The notes under the pieces are model-generated. The model was not told the origin of the DNA. It saw only the letters and a list, made by a program, of their open reading frames with translations, and made no database searches. This document shows, piece after piece, positions 42,472 to 54,753 of a stretch of 64,000 bases of DNA (positions are counted from its first letter, which is position 1; each line of letters begins with the position of its first letter). A program made the translations under genes and the position numbers. The stretch is from Streptomyces sp. SUK 48. GTDB lineage: Bacteria > Actinomycetota > Actinomycetes > Streptomycetales > Streptomycetaceae. The DNA lies in contig NZ_CP045740.1 of the NCBI RefSeq assembly GCF_009650765.1, positions 6,486,001 to 6,550,000 on the forward strand. Reading direction: 5' to 3'.

Positions 42472-43167
42472 CTACTTGTTGTGCGTCGGGAAGACCTGGA
42501 CACCGATGTAGGAGCCCTTGACCGGCTTCGCGCCCGCGGGCCACTTCAGGTCCACGGTGTGGGTCTCGTTCGGGGGCGTCACCAGGATGTCGGTCGGGGA
42601 CGTGAGGCTCTTGCCGCTGGAGTCGATGTCGTAGGCGATGTCGAAGACGGCGGCGTCACCGGGCTTCAGGACGGTGATACGCGGCTCGGCGTGCCCGCGG
42701 TCGACGGGGCTGGAGGTGTGGTCGGCGTCCTTGATGTCGACGCCCGCGAAACCCGTCGCCGAGCAGGTGGTCGAACCCCGGTTGACCATGGTGATGTCGA
42801 TCCTGCCGGACACCTTGTCGGGCGAGGCGTCGACGGCGTCGATGGCCAGGTTCGCCGTCCGGCAGAACGTGACCTTGCCCCCGGTCGCCGTCCCGCCGCC
42901 CGTGCCGCCGGAGCCGGACTTGCCGCTCCCGCCGGAGGACGACGCCGACTGTCCGGCCGCCGAGCCGCCGGAGCCCGAGCCGCCCTGCGACGGCGCGCCG
43001 CCGTCCGCGGACGAGGAGGACGACGCCGAGGACGAGTCCGTGGGCGCGGACGAGGCCGAAGAGCCCTTCGAGGACGTGCCCTTGCCGGAGTCGTCACCGC
43101 AGGCGGTGAGCGAGAGGGTGGCGGCGAGGCCCAGGGATGTGAGTGCGATGATACGAGTGGTCTTCAC
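42472..43167 (-). CDS. DUF4232 secreted lipoprotein
   Basis: 231 residues. Lipobox LTAC (Cys23) after a standard signal, about 70 residues of Ser/Gly/Ala linker, then a beta-rich DUF4232 domain (ATGFAGVDIKDADH, LKPGDAAVFDIAYDI, VDLKWPAGAKPVKGSYIGVQ). Family function unknown. GTG start with GGGGGAA upstream. Divergent from argC; GTGCAATGC (43185-43193) just ahead of it resembles an ARG half-box. Confidence 0.87.
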   Translation of the reverse strand: MKTTRIIALTSLGLAATLSLTACGDDSGKGTSSKGSSASSAPTDSSSASSSSSADGGAPSQGGSGSGGSAAGQSASSSGGSGKSGSGGTGGGTATGGKVTFCRTANLAIDAVDASPDKVSGRIDITMVNRGSTTCSATGFAGVDIKDADHTSSPVDRGHAEPRITVLKPGDAAVFDIAYDIDSSGKSLTSPTDILVTPPNETHTVDLKWPAGAKPVKGSYIGVQVFPTHNK

Positions 43168-43295
43168 GGTGTTTCCCCCAGAAACAGTGCAATGCGCGTG
43201 GTCGGAAATATTTGTATCGCGCAGCCAGTTACAGGCGGTTCTCCACGTTGTCCGCGTTCTGTCACGGCCTCGGAGCGGCCCCGGACGTCCCGCCC

Positions 43296-45531
<2,236 letters not shown>

Positions 45532-45535
<4 letters not shown>

Positions 45536-46440
45536 CCCCGACCCGTAAGCACACGGCCCTGCCCAAGGCGCAGACCCTCGTCGAGGCGCTGCCCTGGCTG
45601 ACCCGGCACCACGGAAAGACCGTCGTCATCAAGTTCGGCGGCAACGCCATGGTCGACGAGGAGCTGAAGGCCGCCTTCGCCCAGGACGTCGTCTTCCTGC
45701 GGCACGCCGGGCTCAAACCGGTCGTGGTGCACGGCGGCGGCCCCCAGATCAGCGCCGCCCTCGACCGGCACGGCATCGTCAGCGAGTTCAAGGCCGGGCT
45801 GCGGGTCACCACCGCGGACGCCATGGACGTCGTCCGGATGGTGCTCGCCGGACAGGTGCAGCGCGAACTGGTCGGCCTGCTCAACCAGCACGGCCCGCTC
45901 GCCGTCGGCCTCACCGGCGAGGACGCGCACACCATCACCGCCACCAAGCATCTGCCCGAGATCGACGGGGAGTTGGTCGACATCGGGCGCGTCGGCGAGA
46001 TCACCGCGATCGACACCGGCGCCATCGAGGCCCTGCTCGCCGACGGCCGCATCCCGGTCGTCTCCTCCATCGCCCGCAGTCAGGACGACGGTCATGTCTA
46101 CAACGTCAATGCTGATACGGCGGCTGCGGCACTCGCTGCGGCCCTTGGCGCCGAAACTCTCATGGTCCTCACCGATGTCGAGGGCCTCTACGAGGACTGG
46201 CCGCACTCCGACGAGGTGATCAGCCGCCTCACCGCCACCCAACTGGAGAAGCTGCTGCCGGAGTTGAGCTCCGGCATGGTGCCCAAGATGCGGGGCTGCC
46301 TGCACGCGGTGCGCGGCGGCGTGCGCACCGCCCGCGTCATCGACGGCCGGGTACAGCACTCCATCCTGCTGGAGATCTTCACCGACGAGGGCATCGGCAC
46401 CATGGTCGTGCCCGACGAGCCCGAAGGGGACGCACCGTGA
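45532..46440 (+). CDS. argB: Acetylglutamate kinase
   Basis: 302 residues. Amino acid kinase fold: [72 protein letters not shown] and [25 protein letters not shown]. The C-terminal and N-terminal helices suit an arginine-feedback-sensitive hexamer. ATGA overlap with argJ. Confidence 0.97.
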
Positions 46441-47645
46441 CGGGGCAGCAGAACGGCAACCAGGACCTGACCCGGCGCTGGCAGGGCGCGCTCATGAACA
46501 ACTACGGCACCCCCCGGCTGCCGCTGGTGCGCGGCGCGGGCGCCACCGTGTGGGACGCCGAGGGCCGCGCGTACACCGACTTCGTCGGCGGCATCGCCAC
46601 CAACGCGCTCGGCCACGCCCACCCGGCGATCGTGGACGCCGTCAGCAAGCAGATCGCCTCCCTCGGGCACGTCTCCAACCTGTTCGTGGCCGAGCCGCCC
46701 GTCACGCTCGCCGAACGGCTGCTCCAGCTCTTCGGCCGCGAGGGCCGGGTGTTCTTCTGCAACTCCGGCGCCGAGGCCAACGAGGCCGCCTTCAAGATCG
46801 GCCGGCTCACCGGGCGCACCCATGTCGTCGCCACCGAGGGCGGCTTCCACGGCCGTACGATGGGCGCCCTCGCGCTCACCGGGCAGCCCGCCAAGCAGGA
46901 CCCCTTCCGGCCGCTGCCCGGCGATGTCACCCATGTGCCCTACGGCGACGCCCAGGCCCTGGCCGCGGCCGTCACCGACGAGACCGCCCTGGTGATCATC
47001 GAGCCGGTCCAGGGCGAGAACGGCGTCGTCGTGCCCCCGGCCGGCTATCTCAAGGCCGCCCGCGCCATCACCGCCGCCACCGGCGCCCTGCTGGTCCTGG
47101 ACGAGGTGCAGACCGGCGTCGGCCGCACCGGCACCTGGTTCGCCTACCAGGCCCACGAGGGCGTGCTGCCCGATGTGGTCACCCTCGCCAAGCAGCTCGG
47201 CGGCGGCCTCCCGCTCGGCGCCACCGTCGCCTTCGGCCGCGCCGCCGACCTGCTCCGGCCGGGCCAGCACGGTACGACCTTCGGCGGGAACCCGGTCGCC
47301 TGCGCCGCGGGCCTCGCCGTCCTGGACACCATCGAGGGCGAGGGGCTGCTGGAGAACGTGAAGCGGCAGGGCGAGAAGCTGCGCGCCGGCATCGAGGCGC
47401 TCGGCCACCCGCTGGTCGACCATGTCCGGGGCGCGGGCCTGCTCCTGGGTATCGTGCTCACGGGGCCGCGCGCGCACGAGGTGCAGCAGGCGGCCCAGGA
47501 GGCCGGGTTCCTGGTGAACGCCCCCGCCCCCGACGTCGTACGGCTCATGCCCCCGCTGAACCTGCGCGACGACGAGGCGGGCGCCTTGCTCCAGGCGCTG
47601 CCCGGCATCCTCGACGCAGGCGGGGACGGACGATCCGGAGAATGA
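46437..47645 (+). CDS. argD: Acetylornithine aminotransferase
   Basis: 402 residues, class-III PLP aminotransferase. [73 protein letters not shown] and PLP lysine in [17 protein letters not shown]. Uses glutamate as amino donor. GTG overlaps the argB stop by 4 nt; argR follows after 7 nt. Confidence 0.96.
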   Translation: MTGQQNGNQDLTRRWQGALMNNYGTPRLPLVRGAGATVWDAEGRAYTDFVGGIATNALGHAHPAIVDAVSKQIASLGHVSNLFVAEPPVTLAERLLQLFGREGRVFFCNSGAEANEAAFKIGRLTGRTHVVATEGGFHGRTMGALALTGQPAKQDPFRPLPGDVTHVPYGDAQALAAAVTDETALVIIEPVQGENGVVVPPAGYLKAARAITAATGALLVLDEVQTGVGRTGTWFAYQAHEGVLPDVVTLAKQLGGGLPLGATVAFGRAADLLRPGQHGTTFGGNPVACAAGLAVLDTIEGEGLLENVKRQGEKLRAGIEALGHPLVDHVRGAGLLLGIVLTGPRAHEVQQAAQEAGFLVNAPAPDVVRLMPPLNLRDDEAGALLQALPGILDAGGDGRSGE

Positions 47646-47652
47646 GACGACG

Positions 47653-48198
47653 ATGAGCCAGGCGCAGGAGCACGAGCAGCAGACAGGTGCCGGGCCCGCC
47701 GTGCCGCAGACGCGCACCGCACGGCACCGCCGGATCGTGGACATCCTCAACCGGGAGCCCGTGCGCTCGCAGAGCCAGCTGGCCAAGCTGCTCGCCGACG
47801 ACGGGCTCAGCGTCACCCAGGCGACGCTGAGCCGGGACCTCGACGAGCTGAACGCGGTCAAGATCCGCAACAACGACGGCGACCTCATCTACGCCGTGCC
47901 CAGCGAGGGCGGCTTCCGCACCCCGCGCGCACCGCTCGGCGAGTCCGCCAAGGAGGAGCGGATGCGGCGTCTGTCCCAGGAGCTGCTGATCTCCGCGGAG
48001 GCATCGGCCAACCTGGTGGTGCTGCGCACCCCGCCCGGGGCCGCCCAGTTCCTCGCCTCGGCCATCGACCAGGCCGAACTCCACGACATCCTCGGCACCA
48101 TCGCCGGCGACGACACCCTGCTGCTGATCAGCCGCAACCCGACCGGCGGCCAGGCCCTCGCGGACCATCTGCTCAAGCTCGCGCAGAACGGCCACTGA
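47653..48198 (+). CDS. argR: Arginine repressor
   Basis: 181 residues. N-terminal winged HTH ([40 protein letters not shown], with the ArgR SRDL motif) and C-terminal hexamerisation/arginine-binding domain ([33 protein letters not shown]). Binds ARG boxes when arginine is present. Last gene of the operon it controls; candidate boxes lie before argC and argG. Confidence 0.96.
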   Translation: MSQAQEHEQQTGAGPAVPQTRTARHRRIVDILNREPVRSQSQLAKLLADDGLSVTQATLSRDLDELNAVKIRNNDGDLIYAVPSEGGFRTPRAPLGESAKEERMRRLSQELLISAEASANLVVLRTPPGAAQFLASAIDQAELHDILGTIAGDDTLLLISRNPTGGQALADHLLKLAQNGH

Positions 48199-48326
48199 GC
48201 CGCCCGGCCTGATCCGCGGGAGAGGCCCCGACCCGGTGCCCGGCGCCGACCGGCATGCGGGCCCCGGCACCCCGGCGGAGAATGGGAGCGGCAATCCCCT
48301 TGTGGCCGTCGGCCGTATAAAGAGGT

Positions 48327-48913
48327 GTGTCGGGTTTGCGGTTCCCCGTGGGTCGCCTCCCGGACGAGGCTCTGCTGTCCGGGCTGGCCACCGGAGACCA
48401 GGAGCTGGCCGTCGTCTTCGTGCGACGTTTCCAGCACCGGGTCTTCGGCGTCGCCATGGCCGTCACCGGGGACCGTCAGCTCGCCGAGGACGTCGCCCAG
48501 CAGACGTTCGAGCGCGCGTGGCGGCACGCGCAGATCTACGACTCGCGCCGTGGTTCGGTCACCACCTGGCTGACCACCATCGCGCACAACCTGGCCATCG
48601 ACGCCGTACGCGCCCGGCGCACCGAGCCGGTGGCCCCCGAGGACCTCGACGCCCTCCTCGGCACCGTCACCGAGACCCCGAGCGCTGGGCGCTGGCCGAC
48701 GAGGCGTCCGCCCGGCTGCGGGCCGCGGTCTCCCGGCTGCCCCGCGAACAGGCCCGGGCCCTGATGATGGCCGGCATCTACGGAATGACCGCCCAGCAGG
48801 TCGCCGACACGGAACAGATCCCGCTGGGCACCGCCAAGACCCGCATCAGAGCGGCGATGGGCAAACTGCGCACCACACTGTCGGCTCCGGAGCGAGGCGG
48901 CCATGTCCAGTGA
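48327..48913 (+). pseudogene. ECF sigma factor, frame broken by one missing base
   Basis: Sigma-70 regions 2 (MAVTGDRQLAEDVAQQTFER, AWRHAQIYDSRRGSVTTWL) and 4 (RLPREQARALMMAGIYGMTA, QQVADTEQIPLGTAKTRIR) are intact but in different frames. The break is at the CCCC run 48676-48679; one extra base there restores TETPERWALADEASAR. Resembles the SigK/SigL-type group that pairs with RskA-like anti-sigma factors, and such a gene overlaps its end. GTG 48327 lies just after a TATAAA. Either a sequencing error or a true loss of function. Confidence 0.8.
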
Positions 48914-49687
48914 CGCGAACTGCGAGAAAATGCGCGAGATCGGCGCCGAGCTGGCGCTGGGCGTGCTGCCCGGGCGGGAGCGTGCGGAGGCGGTCGCCCA
49001 TCTGGATACCTGCGCGGACTGCCGCGAGTTCGTCCGGCAGCTGACCCTGGTCGGCGACCGGCTGATCGGCCTGCTGCCCTGCCAGGAGCCGCCGCTGGGC
49101 TTCGAGACCCGGGTGGCCCGCAGCCTCGCCCAGCAGGCGGCCGCGGACGGGCGCACCGGCGCGCGCACCCTGGCGTTCCCGGTCCTGCGCGGCCGCGCGC
49201 GCCGGGCCCGGATCCGGCTGGGGCGGCCGCGGCCGGTCTCGCCGTGGTCGCCGGGTTCGCCGGCTGGGGCATCGGCACCGCCGTGGAGACGGTCACCGCC
49301 TCGTCCCCGCGCACCATGGAGTCCGAGCCGATGCTGGTCGGCGACATGACCGCGGACTCCGCCGACGGCTCACCCATCGGCGAGGTCTACGCCCATCCCG
49401 GCAGCCCCGGCTGGATCTTCGTGAGCGTCGACCTCGCCGGGCACGGCAGCGCGTACACCGGCCGGGTCAGCTGTGTGCTGGAGCGCTCCGACGGTACGAC
49501 CGTGCGGGTGGGCGACTTCACCGTGCGCAACGGGCAGGGCCACTGGGGGGCTCAGGCGCCCGTCGACGCGGACGCGATCTCCGGCGCCCGGCTGACCTCC
49601 ACCGACGGCACGGTCCTCGCCCGCGCCCACCTCCAGACCGGGCACGTACTGACCCGGGAGACGCATGCGCCGTCCCAGCAGACGTGA
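48903..49687 (+). pseudogene. Zinc anti-sigma factor (RskA-like), frame broken by one missing base
   Basis: The N-terminal ZAS domain carries His33, Cys37, Cys40 (HLDTCADC). The second part, in another frame, has a membrane helix (GLAVVAGFAGWGIG) and an extracytoplasmic RskA domain (PGSPGWIFVSVDLAGHGSAY). The break is at the GGGG run 49220-49223; one added G joins the two parts. It would hold the upstream sigma factor at the membrane until an envelope signal. The ATG overlaps the sigma gene end by 11 nt. Confidence 0.78.
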
Positions 49688-49711
49688 GGGCGGCCACGGG
49701 GACGGCGAGAG

Positions 49712-51554
49712 CTACGACACCACGGTGCCGGTGTTCAGCCGGTGCAGCCGGGCGTACGTCCCGTCGCGCACCAGCAGATCCTTGTGGGCGCCGTCCTCCA
49801 CGACCCGGCCCCGGTCGAGCACCACGATCCGGGTGGCGTCGCGCACGGTGAGCAGGTTGTGCGAGATGACGATGGTGGTCCGCCCGGCCATCAGCCGGCG
49901 CAGCGGCTCCATGATCCGGCGGCCGGAACGCGCGTCCAGCCCGGTGGTCGGCTCGTCCAGCAGCAGCACCGGCGCGTCCCTGACCATCGCGCGGGCGATC
50001 GCGAGGCGCTGGCACTGGCCGCCGGACAGGGTACGGCCGCGCTGGCCGACGAGGGTGTCGTAGCCCTCCGGGAGCCGTTCGATGAACTCGTGCGCGTCCG
50101 CCGCGCGCGCCGCCGCGACGATCTCCGCCTCGGCGGCTTCCGGGCGGCCGTAGGCGATGTTCTCCCGCACCGTGCCGTGGAAGACCAGGGTCTCCTGGAG
50201 TACCACCGCGACGCTCTCGCGCACGTCGGCCAGCTGCAGATCGCGCAGATCGGTGCCGTCGAGCCGGACCGCGCCCCGGTCGGGGTCGTAGAACCGCAGC
50301 TGGAGCCGCGCGGCGGTGGACTTGCCCGCGCCGCTCGCCCCGACCAGCGCCAGCGTCTCGCCGGGCGCCACCCGGAAGGACACGTCCGCGAGGGCCCACG
50401 GCGTGGTGCCCGGGTAGCGGAACCAGACGCCGTCGAACTCCACCGCCCCGCGCGCCCGGCCGAGGGGCGGGCACCGGGGCGCTCGGTGACCTGCGGCCGC
50501 TGGTCCAGCAGTTCGATGATCCGCTCGGCCGAGGCGGCGGCGGTGTAGAAGGTGGTGCCGAGCCCGGACAGGCCGTGCACCGGGCTGTACATTTTGCCGA
50601 TCAGGGCGAGGAAGACCAGCAGCCCGCCCAGGGTGAGCTGGCCCTGGGACAGCTTCCAGGTGCCGAGGCCCAGCACCGCGAGCCCGCCCGCCACCTCGAT
50701 GATCTCCACGAGGGGCGCGTACAGGGACCGTATCCGCGTCGAGGCCATCACCGCCCGGAACCGGCCCACGCTCTCCCGCTCGAACCGGCGCGCCTCCCAG
50801 CTCTGCCGGTTGTACGCCTGCACCAGCGCGACATTGCCGAGGACCTCCTCGGCGATCGCGCTGAGCGAGCCGGTGCGCCTCCTGCGCTCCCGGGAGGCGT
50901 CCTTGATCAGCCGTGAGAAGTGCCGGGCCGCGCCCCAGAACAGCGGCACGATGACCAGCGCGAGCAGGGTCAGATCCCAGCTCAGATAGAACAGCAGGCC
51001 GACGAAGACGGCCAGTTGGAGCACGTAGTACAGGGCGTCCGCCACGCCCGAGAGCAGGAAGGTCTCGACCGCGTCCACATCACCCGTGACGCGGGAGAGC
51101 ACATCGCCGAGCCGGCGGCGTTCGAAGAAGCCGAGGGACAGGCCCTGCACATGCCGGAAGACATCGCGGCGCAGGGAGAGCAGGAAGCGCTCGCCGACCC
51201 AGGTGGAGGTCATCTCGTCGGCGAAGCCGAGGACGCCGGAACATAGGATCAGCCCCAGGTAGGCCGGGGCGATCCACAGAAAGGGGCGCAGGTCGCGGGG
51301 GACCAGCACCTGGTCCACGACGCTCTTGAACAGCCACAGCTCCCCGGCGTCGATGACCGGTCCGGTCAGGCTGAGCAGCAGCAGCGGGACGAGCCAGCGC
51401 CGGTTGCCGCGCGTGTAGGGCCAGAACCGGCGGAAGACCGCGCGCGGGGAGACCACGGGCGCGGCCGCCACGACATCGCCGGATGCCTCGGGGGTGTCGG
51501 AGGAGGAGCCGTCGGGGTCCCCCAGGACAGCAGACGCCGCAGGACTTGCGCCAT
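49712..51554 (-). pseudogene. ABCB-type exporter (membrane + ATPase), frame broken twice
   Basis: Half-transporter with six helices (RRWLVPLLLLSLTGPVIDAG; LQLAVFVGLLFYLSWDLTLL) and an ATPase with Walker A GASGAGKST, signature LSGGQ and Walker B VLLLDEPTTGLD. MAQVLRRLLSWG after GAGGAA (ATG 51552-51554) is a credible start, but a missing base in the run 51519-51523 puts the rest out of frame. A second missing base at 50446-50449 separates membrane and ATPase parts. With both restored it would be one full protein. It lies downstream of the His-rich peptide gene on the same strand. Confidence 0.75.
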
Positions 51555-51629
51555 GGGATGCGTTCCTCGGACAGCGGCCGGGCGGACCGGGTCCTCCGGG
51601 CCCCGGTCCGCTCAGCCTGTGCGGGTCGG

Positions 51630-51836
51630 TCAGTAGCCGCCGTGGCCGCCGCGGCCGCCGTGACCGTGGCCACCGCGTCCGTGGTCGCGGCCACCGTGGC
51701 GGTCGCCGTGCCGGTCTCCGTGGCGGTCGAAGCGGTCGAAGGCGTCGAAGCGGTCGTCGTCGTAACGGCCGTGGCCGTGGTCGTGACCGCGGCCGCCGCC
51801 GCAACCCTTGGGCAGCAGACTGCTGAAGATAGCCAT
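51630..51836 (-). CDS. 68-residue His/Gly/Asp/Arg-rich peptide, unknown
   Basis: Short N-terminal amphipathic segment MAIFSSLLPKGCGGG with a single Cys12, then 53 residues almost wholly His, Gly, Asp, Arg: 10 His, 21 Gly, 10 Asp and 10 Arg over the whole peptide, including DRHG three times in a row and a HGHGGRGGHGGY end. GGAGGA 5 nt before the ATG is among the best ribosome sites in the window, which argues the gene is real. No signal peptide. A metal-binding role (Cu, Ni, Zn) is the simplest guess. It lies between apbE and the ABC exporter gene. Not matched to any family I know. Confidence 0.65.
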   Translation of the reverse strand: MAIFSSLLPKGCGGGRGHDHGHGRYDDDRFDAFDRFDRHGDRHGDRHGGRDHGRGGHGHGGRGGHGGY

Positions 51837-51849
51837 AGCGTTCCTCCCG

Positions 51850-51916
51850 GAAAATTTCGCTGCACAGGTAATACGTCCGAGAACGCGACGCGGATGGCTC
51901 CTGAGCGAAAAAATTT
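51850..51916 (-). promoter_or_regulatory. AT-rich region with inverted repeat before His-rich peptide gene
   Basis: GGAAAATTTCGCT (51850-51862) and AGCGAAAAAATTTCC (about 51902-51916) are near-perfect inverted copies in a 97-bp gap that is markedly AT-rich for this genome. It may be a terminator for apbE, or an operator giving the peptide gene its own promoter. Confidence 0.4.
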
Positions 51917-51933
51917 CCCTTTCAACCCCTTTT

Positions 51934-52707
51934 TCACGCTCTGTCCATGGACAGTCCCTCGGTGTGCAGCACCTCGCCGTCCGCCGTGATCAGCAGTCCC
52001 TCGGTGCCGGGCAGCGACTCCAGCCACCGCAGACCCGCCCGCGAACCCCGCGCGAACGCGGCCGTCGCCCAGCAGTCCGCCCAGGTCAGCCGGGGTGCCA
52101 CCACGGTCACCGCCACCAGGTCGGTGACCGCGGGCCGTCCGGTGCGCGGGTCCACGATGTGGGCGCCCCGCTCGGCCGTGCCCGAGGTGGCGACGGCCAG
52201 CTCGCCCGCCCCCGCCGTCGACACCACCGCGACGAGCTCGCCCGGCCGCAGCGGGTCCGCGATCCCCACCTGCCAGGAGCGCCCCGGCTCCGGGGCGCCG
52301 AGCGTCTGTACGTCACCGCCGCCGTTGACGCTCACCCCGGTTACCCCGGCGACCCCGGCCAGCCGCCGCGCCGCCCGCTCCGCCGACCATCCCTTGACGA
52401 TCCCGGTGGGGTCCGGCACCCCCCGGTATCGCGCGCTGAACCAGCCCTCGCTGACCCGCTCCGCCCGCGCCGCGAGCCCCAGCACCAGCGCGACCTCCGG
52501 CGGGCACTGCTCCACCGCGAGTTCGCCCCGGGCCAGCCGCGACACCGCGCTGTCCGGGCGCCAGGTGCTGAACACCGCGTCCATGGCGTGCAGCCGGGCC
52601 ACCGCCTCGTCGAGCGCCGCCCGCACCGCACTCGACCGGCCGCCCCGCACCTCGAAGGAGAACACGGTCCCCATCACCTCCTCCGCGTGCCGCACGACCT
52701 CACCCAT
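51934..52707 (-). CDS. apbE: FAD:protein FMN transferase (ApbE)
   Basis: 257 residues. ApbE fold: EEVMGTVFSFEV, STWRPDSAVSRLARGE, VKGWSAERAARRLA, SVNGGGDVQTLG, TSGTAERGAHIVDPRTGRPA (Mg site) and TWADCWATAAF. Transfers FMN from FAD covalently onto Thr/Ser of a partner protein; the FMN-binding gene that overlaps its start by 8 nt has the acceptor motif. No signal or lipobox, so it probably acts inside the cell or on nascent substrate, unlike lipoprotein ApbEs. Confidence 0.92.
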   Translation of the reverse strand: MGEVVRHAEEVMGTVFSFEVRGGRSSAVRAALDEAVARLHAMDAVFSTWRPDSAVSRLARGELAVEQCPPEVALVLGLAARAERVSEGWFSARYRGVPDPTGIVKGWSAERAARRLAGVAGVTGVSVNGGGDVQTLGAPEPGRSWQVGIADPLRPGELVAVVSTAGAGELAVATSGTAERGAHIVDPRTGRPAVTDLVAVTVVAPRLTWADCWATAAFARGSRAGLRWLESLPGTEGLLITADGEVLHTEGLSMDRA

Positions 52708-53209
52708 GGAGCCGGTCCAGGGCGGACTGCAGGGACTGCCGGTAGCCGGTGCTGGTGTAGGTCGCGCCCGAGACCGTGTCGATCCGCGCGCTCTGCGAGG
52801 CCAGCGCCTCGCGCCGCAGCCGGGGGAGCGCGTAGCCGTCGATCTCCCGGTCGCGCGGGTTCTCCGTCGGGTACCGGACGGCCGCCACCTCGGTGAGCCT
52901 GCCGCCCGTGACCGTCACCCGTACCTGGACCGGGCCCCAGCGGGTCCGCGCGGTCTCGCCGGTGACGGTCTTCGCGGCACCTCCGGCGGCGGGGGCGCCC
53001 CCGGCCGCCGGGGAGTCTCCCGGTGCCGGGGAACTCCCGGACGCGGCGGGGGCGTTCGCGCCGCCCGAGGGTGCCTGGGCCGACGCGCCCAGGGCGAGTC
53101 CCGGGCTGGTGTGCGGCTTCAGGGACAGCAGCAGGACCACGGCGGAGACCGTCGTGGCGCTCGCCAGCACGACGCGGCGCAGCGGGCGGTTCTTCCTCAA
53201 CGCGTGCAT
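52700..53209 (-). CDS. Membrane-anchored FMN-binding-domain protein, ApbE acceptor
   Basis: 169 residues. An N-terminal helix (RRVVLASATTVSAVVLLLSL) anchors or exports it; then a Pro/Ala/Gly linker and an FMN_bind domain (GPVQVRVTVTGGRLTEVAAV) ending IDTVSGATYTSTGYRQSLQS. Thr150 in DTVSGAT fits the covalent flavinylation motif used by ApbE in NqrC/RnfG. Probably an extracytoplasmic one-flavin electron carrier fed by the upstream membrane reductase. ATG 53207-53209 lies 10 nt after the reductase stop codon. Confidence 0.88.
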   Translation of the reverse strand: MHALRKNRPLRRVVLASATTVSAVVLLLSLKPHTSPGLALGASAQAPSGGANAPAASGSSPAPGDSPAAGGAPAAGGAAKTVTGETARTRWGPVQVRVTVTGGRLTEVAAVRYPTENPRDREIDGYALPRLRREALASQSARIDTVSGATYTSTGYRQSLQSALDRLHG

Positions 53210-53219
53210 GACCTCGGCC

Positions 53220-54572
53220 TCACAGCTCGAACGACTCGTGATGGATGCGGCGGTCCGGCGACCCCGCCGCGCGCAGCGCCTCGTACACGTCCCGGGCGAA
53301 CCCGTGGGGCCCGCAGACGTAGACGTCACGGGCGGGCAGATCGGGGAACCGCGCCCGCAGCGACTCGGCGGTGATGCGGGGGCGCTCACCATGCGGACCG
53401 TTCAGCGCGTACAGCACCTCGGCGCCCCGCCACCGCGCTATCGCCTCCAGCTCTCGGCCCAGCGCCAGGTCCTGTGCCGAACGCGCCCGGTACAGCAGCG
53501 TGACCTCGCCGGGCAGCGTCTCGAACAGGGCCCGCAGCGGGGTGATGCCGACCCCGGCCGCGATCAGCAGGGTCCGCCCGCCGGTGGCCCGGTCGGCGGT
53601 GAGTGCCCCGTAGGGCCCCTCCGCCCACACCCGGGTGCCGGGCCGGAGCGTGGACACCGCCGCGCTGTGGTCGCCCAGCGCCTTCACCGTGATCCGCAGC
53701 CGGTCCGGGCGCGGCGGCGCCGACAGGGAGTACGGCGTGGACGTCCAGGCCAGGCCCGCGGCGAGGAACCGCCAGCGGAAGAACTGCCCGGGGCGCGCCC
53801 CCAATCGGTCGAGGTCCCGCCCGCGCACCACGACCGAGAACACCCCCGGCGCCTCCCGCCGTACCGACTCCACCCGCAGCCGGTGGCGCCGGTTGAGCCG
53901 GACCGGCACGAGGACCCGGAACCACACCACGAGCGCCGCGACCCCGAGATACAGCGCGTACCAGGCGGCGGTGGCCACCGGCTCGCCGCTGAACTGCTCG
54001 CCCAGCGACACCTGGTGGAAGAAGGCCAGGAACACGGCCGCGTACGTCAGCAGATGGAGGTGGTACCAGACCTCGTGCCGGAGCCGGCGCCGGGCCGCCC
54101 GCGCCGAGGTGACGCCGACCGCGAACAGGATCAGCGTGCCGGCGGTGGCCTTCAGCATGTCCGGGTAGTCCAGCACCACGGTGACCGTCTCGTGCCACAG
54201 CGACGCCCGGTCCTGCGCGGCGTACCCGCCGAGGATCAGCGCGCTGTGCGCCACCAGCAGGCACACCGTGTACCGCCCGGCCATCGCGTGCCAGCGCGCC
54301 ACCCGGTCCGCGCCCACCCGGTTCTCCAGCGCCGGCACCCGCGCCATCAGGGCGACCAGCACCGCGCAGGCGTACCCGCACAACAGTCCGGCGAGCCGCC
54401 CCGCGCCGGTCAGCCGGCCGGCCGTACCGACCACGGAGTCGGTGTCCGTCCACCACAGCGCGACGACGGCCGCCGCCCCCGCCCACAGCACCGCCCGCAG
54501 CGGCCCCGCCAGGGAGCGTCGCGCGGCCCCCGGCCGGGGCGGCGCCGCCCGTCCCATGTCCACGGCTGTCAT
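53220..54572 (-). CDS. Ferric-reductase-like membrane flavocytochrome
   Basis: 450 residues. Six or so helices with paired histidines for two b haems (RWHAMAGRYTVCLLVAHSAL; EVWYHLHLLTYAAVFLAFFH), then a ferredoxin-reductase module: RPGQFFRWRFL, STPYSLSAPP for FAD, AAGVGITPLRALFET and VYVCGPHGF for NAD(P). It would pass electrons from cytoplasmic NAD(P)H across the membrane, here probably to the flavinylated FMN protein. ATG 54570-54572 has GGAGGGAA 8 nt upstream; the frame stays open beyond. First gene of the unit reductase - FMN protein - ApbE. Confidence 0.9.
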   Translation of the reverse strand: MTAVDMGRAAPPRPGAARRSLAGPLRAVLWAGAAAVVALWWTDTDSVVGTAGRLTGAGRLAGLLCGYACAVLVALMARVPALENRVGADRVARWHAMAGRYTVCLLVAHSALILGGYAAQDRASLWHETVTVVLDYPDMLKATAGTLILFAVGVTSARAARRRLRHEVWYHLHLLTYAAVFLAFFHQVSLGEQFSGEPVATAAWYALYLGVAALVVWFRVLVPVRLNRRHRLRVESVRREAPGVFSVVVRGRDLDRLGARPGQFFRWRFLAAGLAWTSTPYSLSAPPRPDRLRITVKALGDHSAAVSTLRPGTRVWAEGPYGALTADRATGGRTLLIAAGVGITPLRALFETLPGEVTLLYRARSAQDLALGRELEAIARWRGAEVLYALNGPHGERPRITAESLRARFPDLPARDVYVCGPHGFARDVYEALRAAGSPDRRIHHESFEL

Positions 54573-54636
54573 CAGTGCCGTTCCCTCCGTCCGCCGTCCG
54601 GACCACCGGCCGGCGCAGCCACTGTGCGGGACCCGG

Positions 54637-54654
54637 CTCTGAGTCACCTCTGAG
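54637..54654. promoter_or_regulatory. Response-regulator site A (reductase side)
   Basis: CTCTGAG-TCAC-CTCTGAG: direct repeat with 11-bp period, the classic OmpR/PhoB tandem layout, 65 bp before the reductase ATG. On the minus strand it reads CTCAGAGGTGACTCAGAG, the same as site C on the plus strand but for two spacer bases. Confidence 0.7.
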
Positions 54655-54686
54655 AAGCGGCCCGCGGCCGGATCTCCGAGAGCCTT

Positions 54687-54704
54687 CTCACAGAAGTCTC
54701 AGAG
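54687..54704. promoter_or_regulatory. Response-regulator site B (middle)
   Basis: CTCACAG-AAGT-CTCAGAG, same spacing with one base changed in the first half-site. Confidence 0.55.
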
Positions 54705-54753
54705 AGCTCTCACCAACCGCTCTGACCAGCCAGTACGACACCCGCCGAGCCGA

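Noticed and set aside
48199..48326. Terminator after argR
   Set aside because: GGTGCC/GGCACC pairings exist but are short and interrupted; not convincing enough to list.
51483..51989. Plus-strand frame of 168 codons over the His-rich peptide region
   Set aside because: Val/Ala-rich antisense translation with no ribosome site; the minus-strand frame has a strong one.
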